Of a stretch of 64,000 nucleotides of DNA, positions 25,845 through 34,147 are shown piece after piece; position 1 is the first letter of the stretch, and every line of letters starts with the position of its first letter. Source of the stretch: an uncultured Lachnospiraceae bacterium (lineage in GTDB: Bacteria > Bacillota > Clostridia > Lachnospirales > Lachnospiraceae); assembly GCA_900316165.1 (NCBI GenBank), contig ONBW01000006.1:1-64000 (forward strand), read 5' to 3'. The notes beneath the pieces are model-generated. The model made no database searches, was not told the origin of the DNA, and saw nothing but the letters and a program-made list of their open reading frames with translations. A program made the translations under genes and the position numbers.

Positions 25845-26367
25845 TTCGAGAGGCCTCAGAGGTTCTGCTCTCGAGGACTGCATAAACCACACGAACGAGG
25901 TCCTGCGTCACGACGGGCTTGCTCTTATACAGAAGATTCCTACGCCAATAACTCCTATAGATATCGAAAAGGAAACAAGGCATATAACTCTTGCCTATTT
26001 CGACCAGAAGAGTACAGTCGATTACATAGGAGCTGTGCAGGGCATTCCGGTCTGCTTCGATGCGAAGGAGTGCAGAGAGGATACTTTTCCTATGCACAAT
26101 ATCCATGAGCATCAGATGGTATTTATGGAGGACTTTGAGGGACAGGATGGGATTTCATTTTTCCTGCTGTACTTTAAAAACCACGATAAATACTACTATA
26201 TGAGGTTTGAGGAGGCGCTTAAATTCTGGAACCGGAGTAAGAACGGCGGAAGGAAGAGTCTGCGGATTGAGGAACTTGACGATGATTTTTTCTTTGAGTC
26301 ATCGAACGGTTATTTTCTGCCGTATCTCGATATGATTAATAAAGACCTTGACAGAAGAAATACATAA
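25831..26367 (+). CDS. recU: Holliday junction resolvase RecU
   Basis: RecU is the Firmicute four-way junction resolvase acting with RuvAB. The 178-residue protein has an N-terminal SRGLRGSALEDCINHTNEVL region, KIPTPI, then the restriction-endonuclease-like catalytic residues in STVDYIGAV and FDAKECRED (Asp...Glu-x-Lys-like), followed by FPMHNIHEHQMVFMEDF. Length is slightly below the Bacillus protein (about 200). ATG 25831 has AGGAGG 7 bases upstream. It complements the RuvAB genes at 3940-5631. The his promoter lies across its last codons. Confidence 0.85.
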   Translation: MPTFNSRGLRGSALEDCINHTNEVLRHDGLALIQKIPTPITPIDIEKETRHITLAYFDQKSTVDYIGAVQGIPVCFDAKECREDTFPMHNIHEHQMVFMEDFEGQDGISFFLLYFKNHDKYYYMRFEEALKFWNRSKNGGRKSLRIEELDDDFFFESSNGYFLPYLDMINKDLDRRNT

Positions 26368-26376
26368 GTTTATAAT
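26348..26376 (+). promoter_or_regulatory. consensus promoter for the his operon
   Basis: TTGACA (26348-26353) and TATAAT (26371-26376) are both perfect matches to the sigma-A consensus with a 17-base spacer. The -35 lies in the last codons of recU. Transcription would start about 26383, leaving a 44-base leader with no obvious T-box or attenuator before hisZ. Confidence 0.85.
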
Positions 26377-26426
26377 CGGTTTAGTTTGATAACACATTAG
26401 CTAAGTAAAGTGATAAAGGAGAAAAG

Positions 26427-27611
26427 ATGAACAGTCTCTTACACACGCCAGAGGGCGTCAGAGATATCCTGGGAGATGAATGTCAGAGAAAAAACTTTGT
26501 TAAGCACGCTCTGACGTCTCTTTTGTTTTCGTATGGCTATGACCAGATTGAGACGCCGTGCTTTGAATTTTTAGATACATACAGTGAGTCGCTTGGCTCT
26601 ACCTCAGAAAAGGACCTTTTCAGGTTCTTTGACAGAGACGGAAATACCCTTGCACTGCGTCCGGATTTTACCCCTTCGGTTGCCAGAGTGTCTTCCAGAT
26701 ATTTTTCAGATACCAAGGAGACGCTCCGTCTCTGCTACGAGGGAAAGGTTTTCCAGAACCATCATTCGCTTAGAGGCGAGATGAGTGAGCAGACACAGGT
26801 AGGTGCTGAGCTTATCGGGGATTCATCGATTGATTCTGATGCTGAGATCATTTCTCTTATAGTTAATGGATTTCTCTCCTGTGGGCTTAAGGACTTTCAG
26901 ATAAGTATCGGACATGCGGACATTTTTAAGGGACTGATAGAGGCCTGTGGCTTTTCAGATGACGAGGAGCAGGATGTAGCTGATTTCGTAGCAAATAAGA
27001 ACTTCTACGGTCTTGACGAATACTTATCTCATAAGAAAATCGATAAGGACTTAAGAAGTCTTTTCGGACTGCTCTCAAAGATTTTCATGAATCCTGATGA
27101 GTGGAAGGATTCGTTGGAGCAGGCTAAGAACTTCCCGAAGATTTTCGGTGCTCTTTCACATCTCTACAGAATGAACGAACTCTTAAGTGCCTACGGTGTT
27201 GAGGACTATGTAAGCTTTGATTTGGGTCTTGTCAGAAGTCTTAAATACTATACTGGTATTATTTTTACAGGATATACCTTTGGAAGCGGAAAGCCTATAG
27301 TTACGGGAGGCCGCTACGATAACCTCTTAGGACATTTCGGTGTAGACAGACCTGCCATCGGTTTTGCTTTTCTTATAAATGAGCTGATGCTTGCAATCGA
27401 CAGACAGCAGGTAGAGCTGCCGGTTGAGAATACGAAGATTCTTTTACTTTATCCTAAGGATCAGGTAAAAGAGGCTATAAAGAAGGCTGATTCACTGAGG
27501 AAATCAGGACACAGAGTCCTGCTTCATGCCTACAATGATAAGGATCACCACGATAAGCTTTGCATTAAGTACGCGTCATATACTATAATGGAGATTGGAG
27601 GCAGCAGATGA
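26427..27611 (+). CDS. hisZ: ATP phosphoribosyltransferase regulatory subunit HisZ
   Basis: HisZ is a catalytically dead histidyl-tRNA synthetase paralogue that forms a complex with short-form HisG. The 394-residue protein begins HTPEGVRDILGDE and has motif 2-like FRFFDRDGNTLALRPDFTPSVAR, then LRLCYEGKVFQ and YYTGIIFTGYTFGSGKPIVTGGRYDNL. It lacks the C-terminal anticodon-binding domain of true HisS. ATG follows AAAGGAGAAAAG. It overlaps hisG by 4 bases, and the pairing with a 220-residue HisG fits the HisZG system. Confidence 0.92.
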   Translation: MNSLLHTPEGVRDILGDECQRKNFVKHALTSLLFSYGYDQIETPCFEFLDTYSESLGSTSEKDLFRFFDRDGNTLALRPDFTPSVARVSSRYFSDTKETLRLCYEGKVFQNHHSLRGEMSEQTQVGAELIGDSSIDSDAEIISLIVNGFLSCGLKDFQISIGHADIFKGLIEACGFSDDEEQDVADFVANKNFYGLDEYLSHKKIDKDLRSLFGLLSKIFMNPDEWKDSLEQAKNFPKIFGALSHLYRMNELLSAYGVEDYVSFDLGLVRSLKYYTGIIFTGYTFGSGKPIVTGGRYDNLLGHFGVDRPAIGFAFLINELMLAIDRQQVELPVENTKILLLYPKDQVKEAIKKADSLRKSGHRVLLHAYNDKDHHDKLCIKYASYTIMEIGGSR

Positions 27612-28270
27612 GCACAACAGACGATATGATTACGGTTGCCCTCGGAAAAGGCCGCCTTGCAAAAAAGGCCATGGGCCTTTTTGATAAAATCGGACTTGGA
27701 GTCGAGGAGATCCACGATCCTGACACGAGAAAGCTTATTTTTACAAATGAAAAGGAGCACATCAGGTACTTCCTTTCAAAGGGACCTGATGTTCCGACTT
27801 ATGTGGAGTACGGTTCGGCTGATATCGGAATTGTCGGAGAGGACACTATCCTTGAGGAGAACCGCAATATCTACGAGGTAATGGACTTGGGTTTCGGCAA
27901 GTGCCGGATGTGTATCGCAGGACCTGAGAGCGCGAGAAAGCTTCTCGACTCATCTCACTTTATCAGAGTCGCGACGAAGTACCCGCGGATTGCGAAGAAC
28001 TATTTTTACAATCAGAAGCATCAGACTGTAGAGATCATTAAACTCAATGGTTCTATAGAATTAGCTCCGATTGTCGGGCTTTCTGAGGTCATTTGTGATA
28101 TAGTAGAGACTGGAAGCACATTGAGGGAAAACGGACTCGTGGTTTTAGAGGAAGTCGTTCCGCTTTCAGCTAGAGTCGTTGTAAACCAGGTTTCCATGAA
28201 GATGAAAAATGCCCGGATTACAGCGATTATCGACCAGCTTCAGCAGTTAGTACAAAATGATTACGTATAG
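27608..28270 (+). CDS. hisG: ATP phosphoribosyltransferase, short form
   Basis: HisG (220 aa) catalyses the first step of histidine synthesis, joining ATP and PRPP. It has the start VALGKGRLAKKAMGLF, DIGIVGEDTILEE near residue 75, VATKYPRIAKNYF near 122, and the PRPP-binding EVICDIVETGSTLRENGLVV near 160. The C-terminal ACT-like regulatory domain of long-form HisG is absent, hence the HisZ requirement. It overlaps hisZ and is followed by hisD after 8 bases. Confidence 0.95.
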   Translation: MSTTDDMITVALGKGRLAKKAMGLFDKIGLGVEEIHDPDTRKLIFTNEKEHIRYFLSKGPDVPTYVEYGSADIGIVGEDTILEENRNIYEVMDLGFGKCRMCIAGPESARKLLDSSHFIRVATKYPRIAKNYFYNQKHQTVEIIKLNGSIELAPIVGLSEVICDIVETGSTLRENGLVVLEEVVPLSARVVVNQVSMKMKNARITAIIDQLQQLVQNDYV

Positions 28271-28278
28271 GAGATAAA

Positions 28279-29571
28279 ATGGAGATTGAGAAACTCAACG
28301 AAGAGAACATCAAGACACTGCTTACAAAGCTTCTTAAGAGAAGCCCTATAAGCTATGGCAAGTACGAGGCATCTGTAAACGAGATTATCGCAAACGTCAG
28401 AGAGAACGGTGATAAGGCCATTTTCGACCTCGAGAAGAAATTCGACAAGGTAGACCTTACACCTGCAAATATCCGCGTTACAGACGAGGAGATTAAGGAG
28501 GCCTACAGTAAGGTCGATGAGAAGCTTCTTACAGTAATCAGGAAGTCTCTTAAGAATATCCGCTCCTTCCATGAGAAGCAGAAGCAGAACAGCTGGTTTA
28601 CTACAGATGAGAAGGGCATTTTCTTAGGACAGAAGGTTACTCCTGTGGCTATCGCCGGTGTATATGTACCGGGCGGCAAGGCCGTTTACCCTTCATCAGT
28701 CCTTATGAATATCGTTCCGGCAAAGGTTGCTGGAGTTCCAAGAATTGTTATGTGCACTCCTCCAGGAGCTGACGGAAAGGTCTACCCTTCAACTCTTGTT
28801 GCTGCTCACGAGGCCGGAGCAGACGAGATCTACAAGGTCGGCGGAGCACAGGCTATTGCTGCAATGGCCTTCGGAACTGAGTCTATTCCAAAGGTCGATA
28901 AGATCGTAGGACCTGGAAATATCTATGTAGCGTTGGCAAAGAAGGCTGTATTCGGTTACGTAAGCATCGACTCTATCGCAGGACCTTCTGAGATCCTTGT
29001 ATTAGCTGACGAGACAGCAAACGCACACTTTGTAGCAGCAGACCTCCTTTCACAGGCAGAGCATGATGAGATGGCAAGCGCTATCCTTATCACTACAAGC
29101 CAGAAGCTTGCGGAGGATGTAGATAAGGAGATCAAGGGCTATCTGCCGAAGCTTTCGAGAGAAGAGATCATCAGCAAATCTCTTGAGAACTATGGGCACC
29201 TCTTCGTCGCTGAGACAAAGGAAGATGCTATAGCTGCTGTAAACCAGATAGCCTCAGAGCATCTTGAAATTGTTACAGCTGATCCGTTCCTTGATATGAC
29301 AAAGATCAAGAATGCAGGAGCCATCTTCCTTGGAACCTGGTCATCAGAGCCTCTTGGAGACTACTTCGCAGGACCGAACCACGTGCTTCCTACAAATGGA
29401 ACAGCTAAATTTTTCTCAGCATTATGTGTAGATGATTTCATCAAGAAGTCCAGTGTGATATCATATAGCAGAGAAGCACTTGAAGAGATTGCTTCTGATA
29501 TCGAGGATTTTGCGGAGTGCGAAAAGCTTACGGCTCATGCCAATTCTATAAGGGTCAGGTTTGAGAAATGA
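28279..29571 (+). CDS. hisD: histidinol dehydrogenase
   Basis: HisD (430 aa) oxidises L-histidinol to L-histidine in two NAD-dependent steps and binds zinc. Signatures include VAIAGVYVPGGKAVYPSSVLMN near residue 120, KVGGAQAIAAMAFGTESIPKVDKIVGPGN near 195, SIAGPSEILVLAD near 235, and DLLSQAEHDEMASA near 258 with zinc ligands. GPNHVLPTNGTAKFFS lies near 362. AGGAGAT precedes the ATG. It overlaps hisB by 4 bases. Confidence 0.97.
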   Translation: MEIEKLNEENIKTLLTKLLKRSPISYGKYEASVNEIIANVRENGDKAIFDLEKKFDKVDLTPANIRVTDEEIKEAYSKVDEKLLTVIRKSLKNIRSFHEKQKQNSWFTTDEKGIFLGQKVTPVAIAGVYVPGGKAVYPSSVLMNIVPAKVAGVPRIVMCTPPGADGKVYPSTLVAAHEAGADEIYKVGGAQAIAAMAFGTESIPKVDKIVGPGNIYVALAKKAVFGYVSIDSIAGPSEILVLADETANAHFVAADLLSQAEHDEMASAILITTSQKLAEDVDKEIKGYLPKLSREEIISKSLENYGHLFVAETKEDAIAAVNQIASEHLEIVTADPFLDMTKIKNAGAIFLGTWSSEPLGDYFAGPNHVLPTNGTAKFFSALCVDDFIKKSSVISYSREALEEIASDIEDFAECEKLTAHANSIRVRFEK

Positions 29572-30155
29572 ACAGAACAGCGACTGTAAAGAGAAAAACA
29601 AAGGAAACTGATATAGAGGTAACCATCGATCTCGATGGAAGTGGAGAATATTCTATAGATACCGGCATCGGATTTTTTGACCATATGCTAAGCGGCTTTG
29701 CAAGACACGGCTTCTTCGACCTGACACTTAAGTGTAAGGGTGACCTTTTTGTCGACTGCCACCACACTATTGAGGACTGCGGCATAGCCTTAGGCGAGGC
29801 CATAAAGCAGGCCTTAGGCGACAAAGCCGGAATAGTCAGATTCGGAAGCAGCCTGCTGCCTATGGACGAGAGCCTTATCCGCTGTGTCATAGACTTAAGC
29901 GGCAGGCCTTATCTCGTATTCAACGAGGAGTTTAATAATGACAGGGTAGGGGATTTTGATACAGAGATGGTGAAGGAATTCTTCTATGCCGTTTCCTACT
30001 CTTCGATGATGACACTTCATATCGATGAGCTGCATGGGGAAAATTCCCACCATGTGATCGAGGCTACCTTCAAGGCATTCGGCCGTGCCTTAAAAGAGGC
30101 TGTATCAAAGGATGCAAAAATAAAAGGAGTGTTATCTACAAAAGGGAGCTTATGA
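29568..30155 (+). CDS. hisB: imidazoleglycerol-phosphate dehydratase
   Basis: This stand-alone HisB (195 aa) dehydrates imidazoleglycerol phosphate. The metal-binding motifs are GIGFFDHMLSGFARHG near residue 34, DCHHTIEDCGIALGEAI near 63, and the C-terminal half with LHIDELHGENSHHVIEATFKAFGRAL near 147. There is no fused histidinol-phosphatase domain. It overlaps both neighbours by 4 bases. Confidence 0.96.
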   Translation: MNRTATVKRKTKETDIEVTIDLDGSGEYSIDTGIGFFDHMLSGFARHGFFDLTLKCKGDLFVDCHHTIEDCGIALGEAIKQALGDKAGIVRFGSSLLPMDESLIRCVIDLSGRPYLVFNEEFNNDRVGDFDTEMVKEFFYAVSYSSMMTLHIDELHGENSHHVIEATFKAFGRALKEAVSKDAKIKGVLSTKGSL

Positions 30156-31429
30156 TGGAACAGAAGAATATCGTAGCTACTATTTATTTAAAAAATGGTA
30201 AGGCGGTAAAAAGCCCTAAGGATTTTTCTAAATCCTGTGATGCCATTGAGCTGGCAAGCAGATACAACGACAGTGGAGTCGATAAGATTTTTTTGGTTGA
30301 TCTGTCTGATGATGAAACAGAGCATCTGGCAAATATCATGACGATACGTAATATCAACCGCCAGATAGATGTAAAGACTGCTGCTGCCGGTAATATCAAG
30401 CGACTCGATGATGTAAAGCTCTACTTCTTTGCAGGCTGTATCGAGGTCGTTCTTAACGGCGCCAAGCCTGACACCTTTGAGCTTGTAAAGGAAGCTGCAA
30501 ACCGTTTCGGAAAAGAGAGGATCCTTGTCTCTGTTGACAATGTAAACTTCGCATTTAAGACCAGAGACTACATAAAAGACTGCGTACATGAGCTGGTTCT
30601 GATGAATACCGATCTGGCCTCAGGTATTGAGAATATCACGAGCACGCCTTATATCCTGCGTCTCGACAAATACGACCTCGATAAGATTACGGAGCTGTTA
30701 AAGTCAGAGTCTATCCGCGGTATTTACGGTGATTTTGTAAATGATTACAATACAGATATCATGCAGCTGAAGTCGACGCTTTCAGATCGCGGTATCAGTA
30801 TGGATAACTTCGAACCAAAGCTTCACTGGAGTGACCTTAAGACCAACTCTGATGGACTCGTTCCTGTAATAGCTCAGGACTACCAGACCGGTCAGGTCTA
30901 TATGCTGGCTTATATGAATGAGGAGGCCTTTAATACGACTATCCGCATTGGAAAAATGACCTATTGGAGCAGGAGCCGTCAGGAGCTTTGGACCAAGGGA
31001 CTTACCTCAGGTCACATCCAGTATGTAAAGAGCCTTACAGCCGACTGCGACTATGATACAATCCTTGCAGAAATCTCCCAGGTCGGTGGAATAGCCTGCC
31101 ATACAGGCGCTCCTTCCTGCTTTTTCAATAACATTATTCAGAAGGAATACGTCGACCGTTCTCCGAGAAAGATTTTTGAGAATAAGCTCAATGAGATAAT
31201 AAAGCAGAGAAACGAGGACTCCGATGTAAAGGAAATCTTCGATCAGGGTATCGATGAGATCCTTAAAAAAATAGGCGAGGAGACCGCAGAAGTCATCATT
31301 GCCGGTAAGGATTCAAACAAGACTGATATAATCCGTGAGGTCACAGACCTGATCGTAAACCTTATGTTCCTGATGAGTGACAACGAGATCACCTGGGATG
31401 ACATCACGACAGAATTAGCTACGAGATGA
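30152..31429 (+). CDS. hisIE: HisF-like domain fused to HisI-HisE
   Basis: The C-terminal half is a standard HisIE fusion. HisI (phosphoribosyl-AMP cyclohydrolase; about residues 225-325) has YMLAYMNEEAF, TYWSRSRQELWTKG and zinc cysteines in TADCDYDTIL and GIACHTGAPSCFF. HisE (pyrophosphohydrolase; about 335-425) has KKIGEETAEVIIAGKDSNK. The first 200 residues resemble one shortened HisA/HisF barrel (IYLKNGKAVKSP, AIELASRYNDSGVDKIFLVDLSDD, ILVSVDNVNF). The first catalytic Asp of HisF (CLDVKDG) is replaced, giving ATIYLKNG, so synthase activity is unlikely. hisA, hisF, hisH and hisC are absent from the window. Confidence 0.9.
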   Translation: MMEQKNIVATIYLKNGKAVKSPKDFSKSCDAIELASRYNDSGVDKIFLVDLSDDETEHLANIMTIRNINRQIDVKTAAAGNIKRLDDVKLYFFAGCIEVVLNGAKPDTFELVKEAANRFGKERILVSVDNVNFAFKTRDYIKDCVHELVLMNTDLASGIENITSTPYILRLDKYDLDKITELLKSESIRGIYGDFVNDYNTDIMQLKSTLSDRGISMDNFEPKLHWSDLKTNSDGLVPVIAQDYQTGQVYMLAYMNEEAFNTTIRIGKMTYWSRSRQELWTKGLTSGHIQYVKSLTADCDYDTILAEISQVGGIACHTGAPSCFFNNIIQKEYVDRSPRKIFENKLNEIIKQRNEDSDVKEIFDQGIDEILKKIGEETAEVIIAGKDSNKTDIIREVTDLIVNLMFLMSDNEITWDDITTELATR

Positions 31430-33297
31430 GAAAATTAGCACTTACAGACGATATACTGATGCAGATAGAAGAGCCTGGAAGGTATATCGGAAACGAAATA
31501 AACAGCATTGTAAAAGACAAGTCGCAGGTGTCCCTGCGATTTGCCTTTTGTTTTCCAGACGTATATGAGATAGGAATGAGCCATCTCGGCATCCAGATCC
31601 TCTATGAGATGTTTAACCGCAGGAGTGATGTCTGGTGTGAGAGGGTTTATTCACCGTGGCCTGATTTGGCAGAGATTATGAAGGAAAAACAGATTCCGCT
31701 TTTTGCCCTTGAGTCACAGGATCCGATAAAGGACTTTGATTTCTTAGGAATTACTCTGCAGTATGAGATGTGCTATACGAATATCCTTCAGGCACTGGAT
31801 TTATCAGGCATTCCATTTCATGCATCAGACAGGTCTGATAATGATCCTTTGGTAATCGGAGGGGGCCCTTGCGCCTACAATCCTGAGCCGATTGCTGAGT
31901 TTTTCGACCTGTTCTATATAGGTGACGGAGAGATTCAGTACAACGCGCTTTTCGACCTCTACATCTCTATGAGAAAAAGCGGCTCCTATTCGAGAAGAGA
32001 ATTCCTTAAGGCCGCTGCGCAGATTCCTGGTATCTATGTGCCTCTTTTTTATGACACAGAGTACAATGCCGATGGCACAATAAAGAGATTTTTTCCTACT
32101 GAGGAAGGTGTACCAGCAGTAATAAAGCGTCAGGTAGATTCTGATATGGACAGCGCTCCTTACCCAGCAAAGCCTGTTATTCCGTATGTCAGGGCTACAC
32201 AGGACAGGGTAGTTCTTGAGGTCATGAGAGGCTGCATCAGAGGCTGTCGCTTTTGTCAGGCTGGAATGGTCTACCGTCCGTGCCGTCAGAAATCACTTGA
32301 TGTCCTCAAGAAATATGCAGTAGCCATGCTTGAAAATACAGGCTTTGACGAAATCTCTCTTAGCTCGCTTTCTACAAGTGATTTCGAGGAGCTCCCGGAA
32401 TTTCTGGATTTTCTTATAGATGAGTGTGAAAAGAGAAAAATAAACATAACCCTTCCTTCACTTCGAATCGACGCCTTTTCCTTAGATGTCATGAGCAGGG
32501 TTCAGGACGTAAAGAAGAGCTCACTTACCTTTGCTCCTGAGGCTGGAAGCCAGAGGATAAGGGATGTAATAAATAAAGGTCTCACAGTTGATGATATCAT
32601 GAATGGTGCCAGAGAGGCCTTCCTCGGCGGCTGGAAGAATGTAAAGCTCTACTTCATGCTTGGCCTTCCTACAGAGACAGAGGATGATATGAGAGCTATC
32701 CCTGATTTGGCTCAGGACATAGCACATCTCTACTATGAGACTCTTCCAGATAAGTCGACGAGAGGCGGCAGATGCCAGATTACGATATCGACCTCATTCT
32801 TCGTGCCGAAGCCGTTTACTCCACTTCAGTGGGCCGTAATGTATCCGGCTGAGGAGTACCTGCACAGAGCATCCGTCGTAAATCACAGGATGAAGGAGGA
32901 GCCTAATCACAAGTGCCTTTCTTACCAGTGGCATGAGGCGAAGACTACTGTGTTAGAGGGTATTTTTGCAAGAGGAGACAGAAGAGTAGCTCCTGTCATA
33001 GAGTATGCCTATAATCATGGCTGCGTCTTCGATGCCTGGAATGAATTCTTCCATCCTGAGATTTGGGATGAGGCATTTAAAGCCTGTGGAGTCGACCCTG
33101 ACTTCTATACCTTCAGAGAACGTGATATTTCAGAAATCCTGCCATGGGATTTTATCGATATAGGAGTTTCCAGAAAATTCCTGGAGAATGAATGGAAGCG
33201 GGCTGTATCAGATCAGTCTGTAACACCAAACTGCAGACAGAAATGTTCAGGCTGTGGCTGCACGCAGTACAAGACGGGGGTATGCTATGGACGTTAG
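31426..33297 (+). CDS. radical SAM protein, TIGR03960 family (B12-binding-like N-terminus)
   Basis: The 623-residue protein has an N-terminal cobalamin-binding-like region (FCFPDVYEIGMSHLGIQILYEM near residue 42) and a radical-SAM core with the CxxxCxxC cluster GCIRGCRFCQAG near 270. A C-terminal Cys group (NCRQKCSGCGCTQ) near 604 may bind a metal. TIGR03960 proteins are almost always followed by a DUF2344 (TIGR03936) partner, as here, and in some organisms the two are fused; the reaction is not known. It overlaps hisIE by 4 bases and its partner by 11 bases. Confidence 0.88.
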   Translation: MRKLALTDDILMQIEEPGRYIGNEINSIVKDKSQVSLRFAFCFPDVYEIGMSHLGIQILYEMFNRRSDVWCERVYSPWPDLAEIMKEKQIPLFALESQDPIKDFDFLGITLQYEMCYTNILQALDLSGIPFHASDRSDNDPLVIGGGPCAYNPEPIAEFFDLFYIGDGEIQYNALFDLYISMRKSGSYSRREFLKAAAQIPGIYVPLFYDTEYNADGTIKRFFPTEEGVPAVIKRQVDSDMDSAPYPAKPVIPYVRATQDRVVLEVMRGCIRGCRFCQAGMVYRPCRQKSLDVLKKYAVAMLENTGFDEISLSSLSTSDFEELPEFLDFLIDECEKRKINITLPSLRIDAFSLDVMSRVQDVKKSSLTFAPEAGSQRIRDVINKGLTVDDIMNGAREAFLGGWKNVKLYFMLGLPTETEDDMRAIPDLAQDIAHLYYETLPDKSTRGGRCQITISTSFFVPKPFTPLQWAVMYPAEEYLHRASVVNHRMKEEPNHKCLSYQWHEAKTTVLEGIFARGDRRVAPVIEYAYNHGCVFDAWNEFFHPEIWDEAFKACGVDPDFYTFRERDISEILPWDFIDIGVSRKFLENEWKRAVSDQSVTPNCRQKCSGCGCTQYKTGVCYGR

Positions 33298-34147
33298 AGT
33301 TAGATTTACGAAATACGGCCCAATAAAGTACGTCGGTCACTTAGACCTTATGCGCTATTTCCAGAAAGCTTTAAGGAGAAGCGGCCTGCCGCTTTCATTT
33401 ACAAAGGGCTTTTCACCGCACCCAATCCTATCGTTTGCCTCTCCTCTGGGAGTCGGTATTACAAGTGAGGGTGAATACATGGATTTCTCGCTGGATGAGG
33501 AAGTGCCTCTATCTGAGATTCGTGCAAAATTAAACGCCGAGGAAGCTTATGGAGTAGAAATTCTCTCTGTGACCGAGAGAAAATCTACAAAGAAGGCGAT
33601 GGCAGAGCTGGCCGCAGCGTCATACCTGGTGTATTTTAAGAAGAATATACATCTTGAAAATGATACGAAATCAAATGATTTAAATGAGAATTCATTCAAA
33701 GACTTTCTTGATGTAAATGAGCATTCTTCTTTTAGTAAAAAAGGGAACTCTGACTGTAATGATGTCAGTTCTGAAATACTCCGTTCTCTTGTAGAAGAAA
33801 AGATAACGAATGCCTCCTCACTCGTAGTTACTAAAAAGACAAAAAAGAGCGAAAGACAGGTTGACCTGCTGCCTCTTATTTACGAGATAGAGGTTCTTGA
33901 CAGCTTCCCATCTGATAAGCGTGATCATTATATCCCAGACTGGGAGCAGAACGGCTTCTTACTCTCTGAGTCAGATCCAGCTATCTATATGAAGGTCTGT
34001 GCGAGAAGCTCTGATAACCTGAAGCCTGAGCTTCTTATGGAAGCACTTTCAGGTATTCCGTTCAACTCAACTACGCTTGGAGTACACAGGCTCGATATGT
34101 ATGCTGAAAACGAAGCTGGTGAGCTGATATCATTAGGAGAAGCATAG
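33287..34147 (+). CDS. DUF2344 (TIGR03936) protein, partner of TIGR03960 radical SAM
   Basis: The N-terminal 110 residues match DUF2344: VRFTKYGPIKYVGHLDLMRYFQKALRRSGLPL, then FTKGFSPHPILSFASPLGVG. I took ATG 33287, inside the end of the radical-SAM gene, because the family starts with the RVRFTKYGP strand. Length is 286 residues, longer than the usual 200-240. The excess is a hydrophilic stretch, roughly residues 122-172, rich in N, S, D and K with no conserved look. Biochemical role unknown. The stop overlaps the GTG start of the RNase gene by one base. Confidence 0.8.
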   Translation: MDVRVRFTKYGPIKYVGHLDLMRYFQKALRRSGLPLSFTKGFSPHPILSFASPLGVGITSEGEYMDFSLDEEVPLSEIRAKLNAEEAYGVEILSVTERKSTKKAMAELAAASYLVYFKKNIHLENDTKSNDLNENSFKDFLDVNEHSSFSKKGNSDCNDVSSEILRSLVEEKITNASSLVVTKKTKKSERQVDLLPLIYEIEVLDSFPSDKRDHYIPDWEQNGFLLSESDPAIYMKVCARSSDNLKPELLMEALSGIPFNSTTLGVHRLDMYAENEAGELISLGEA

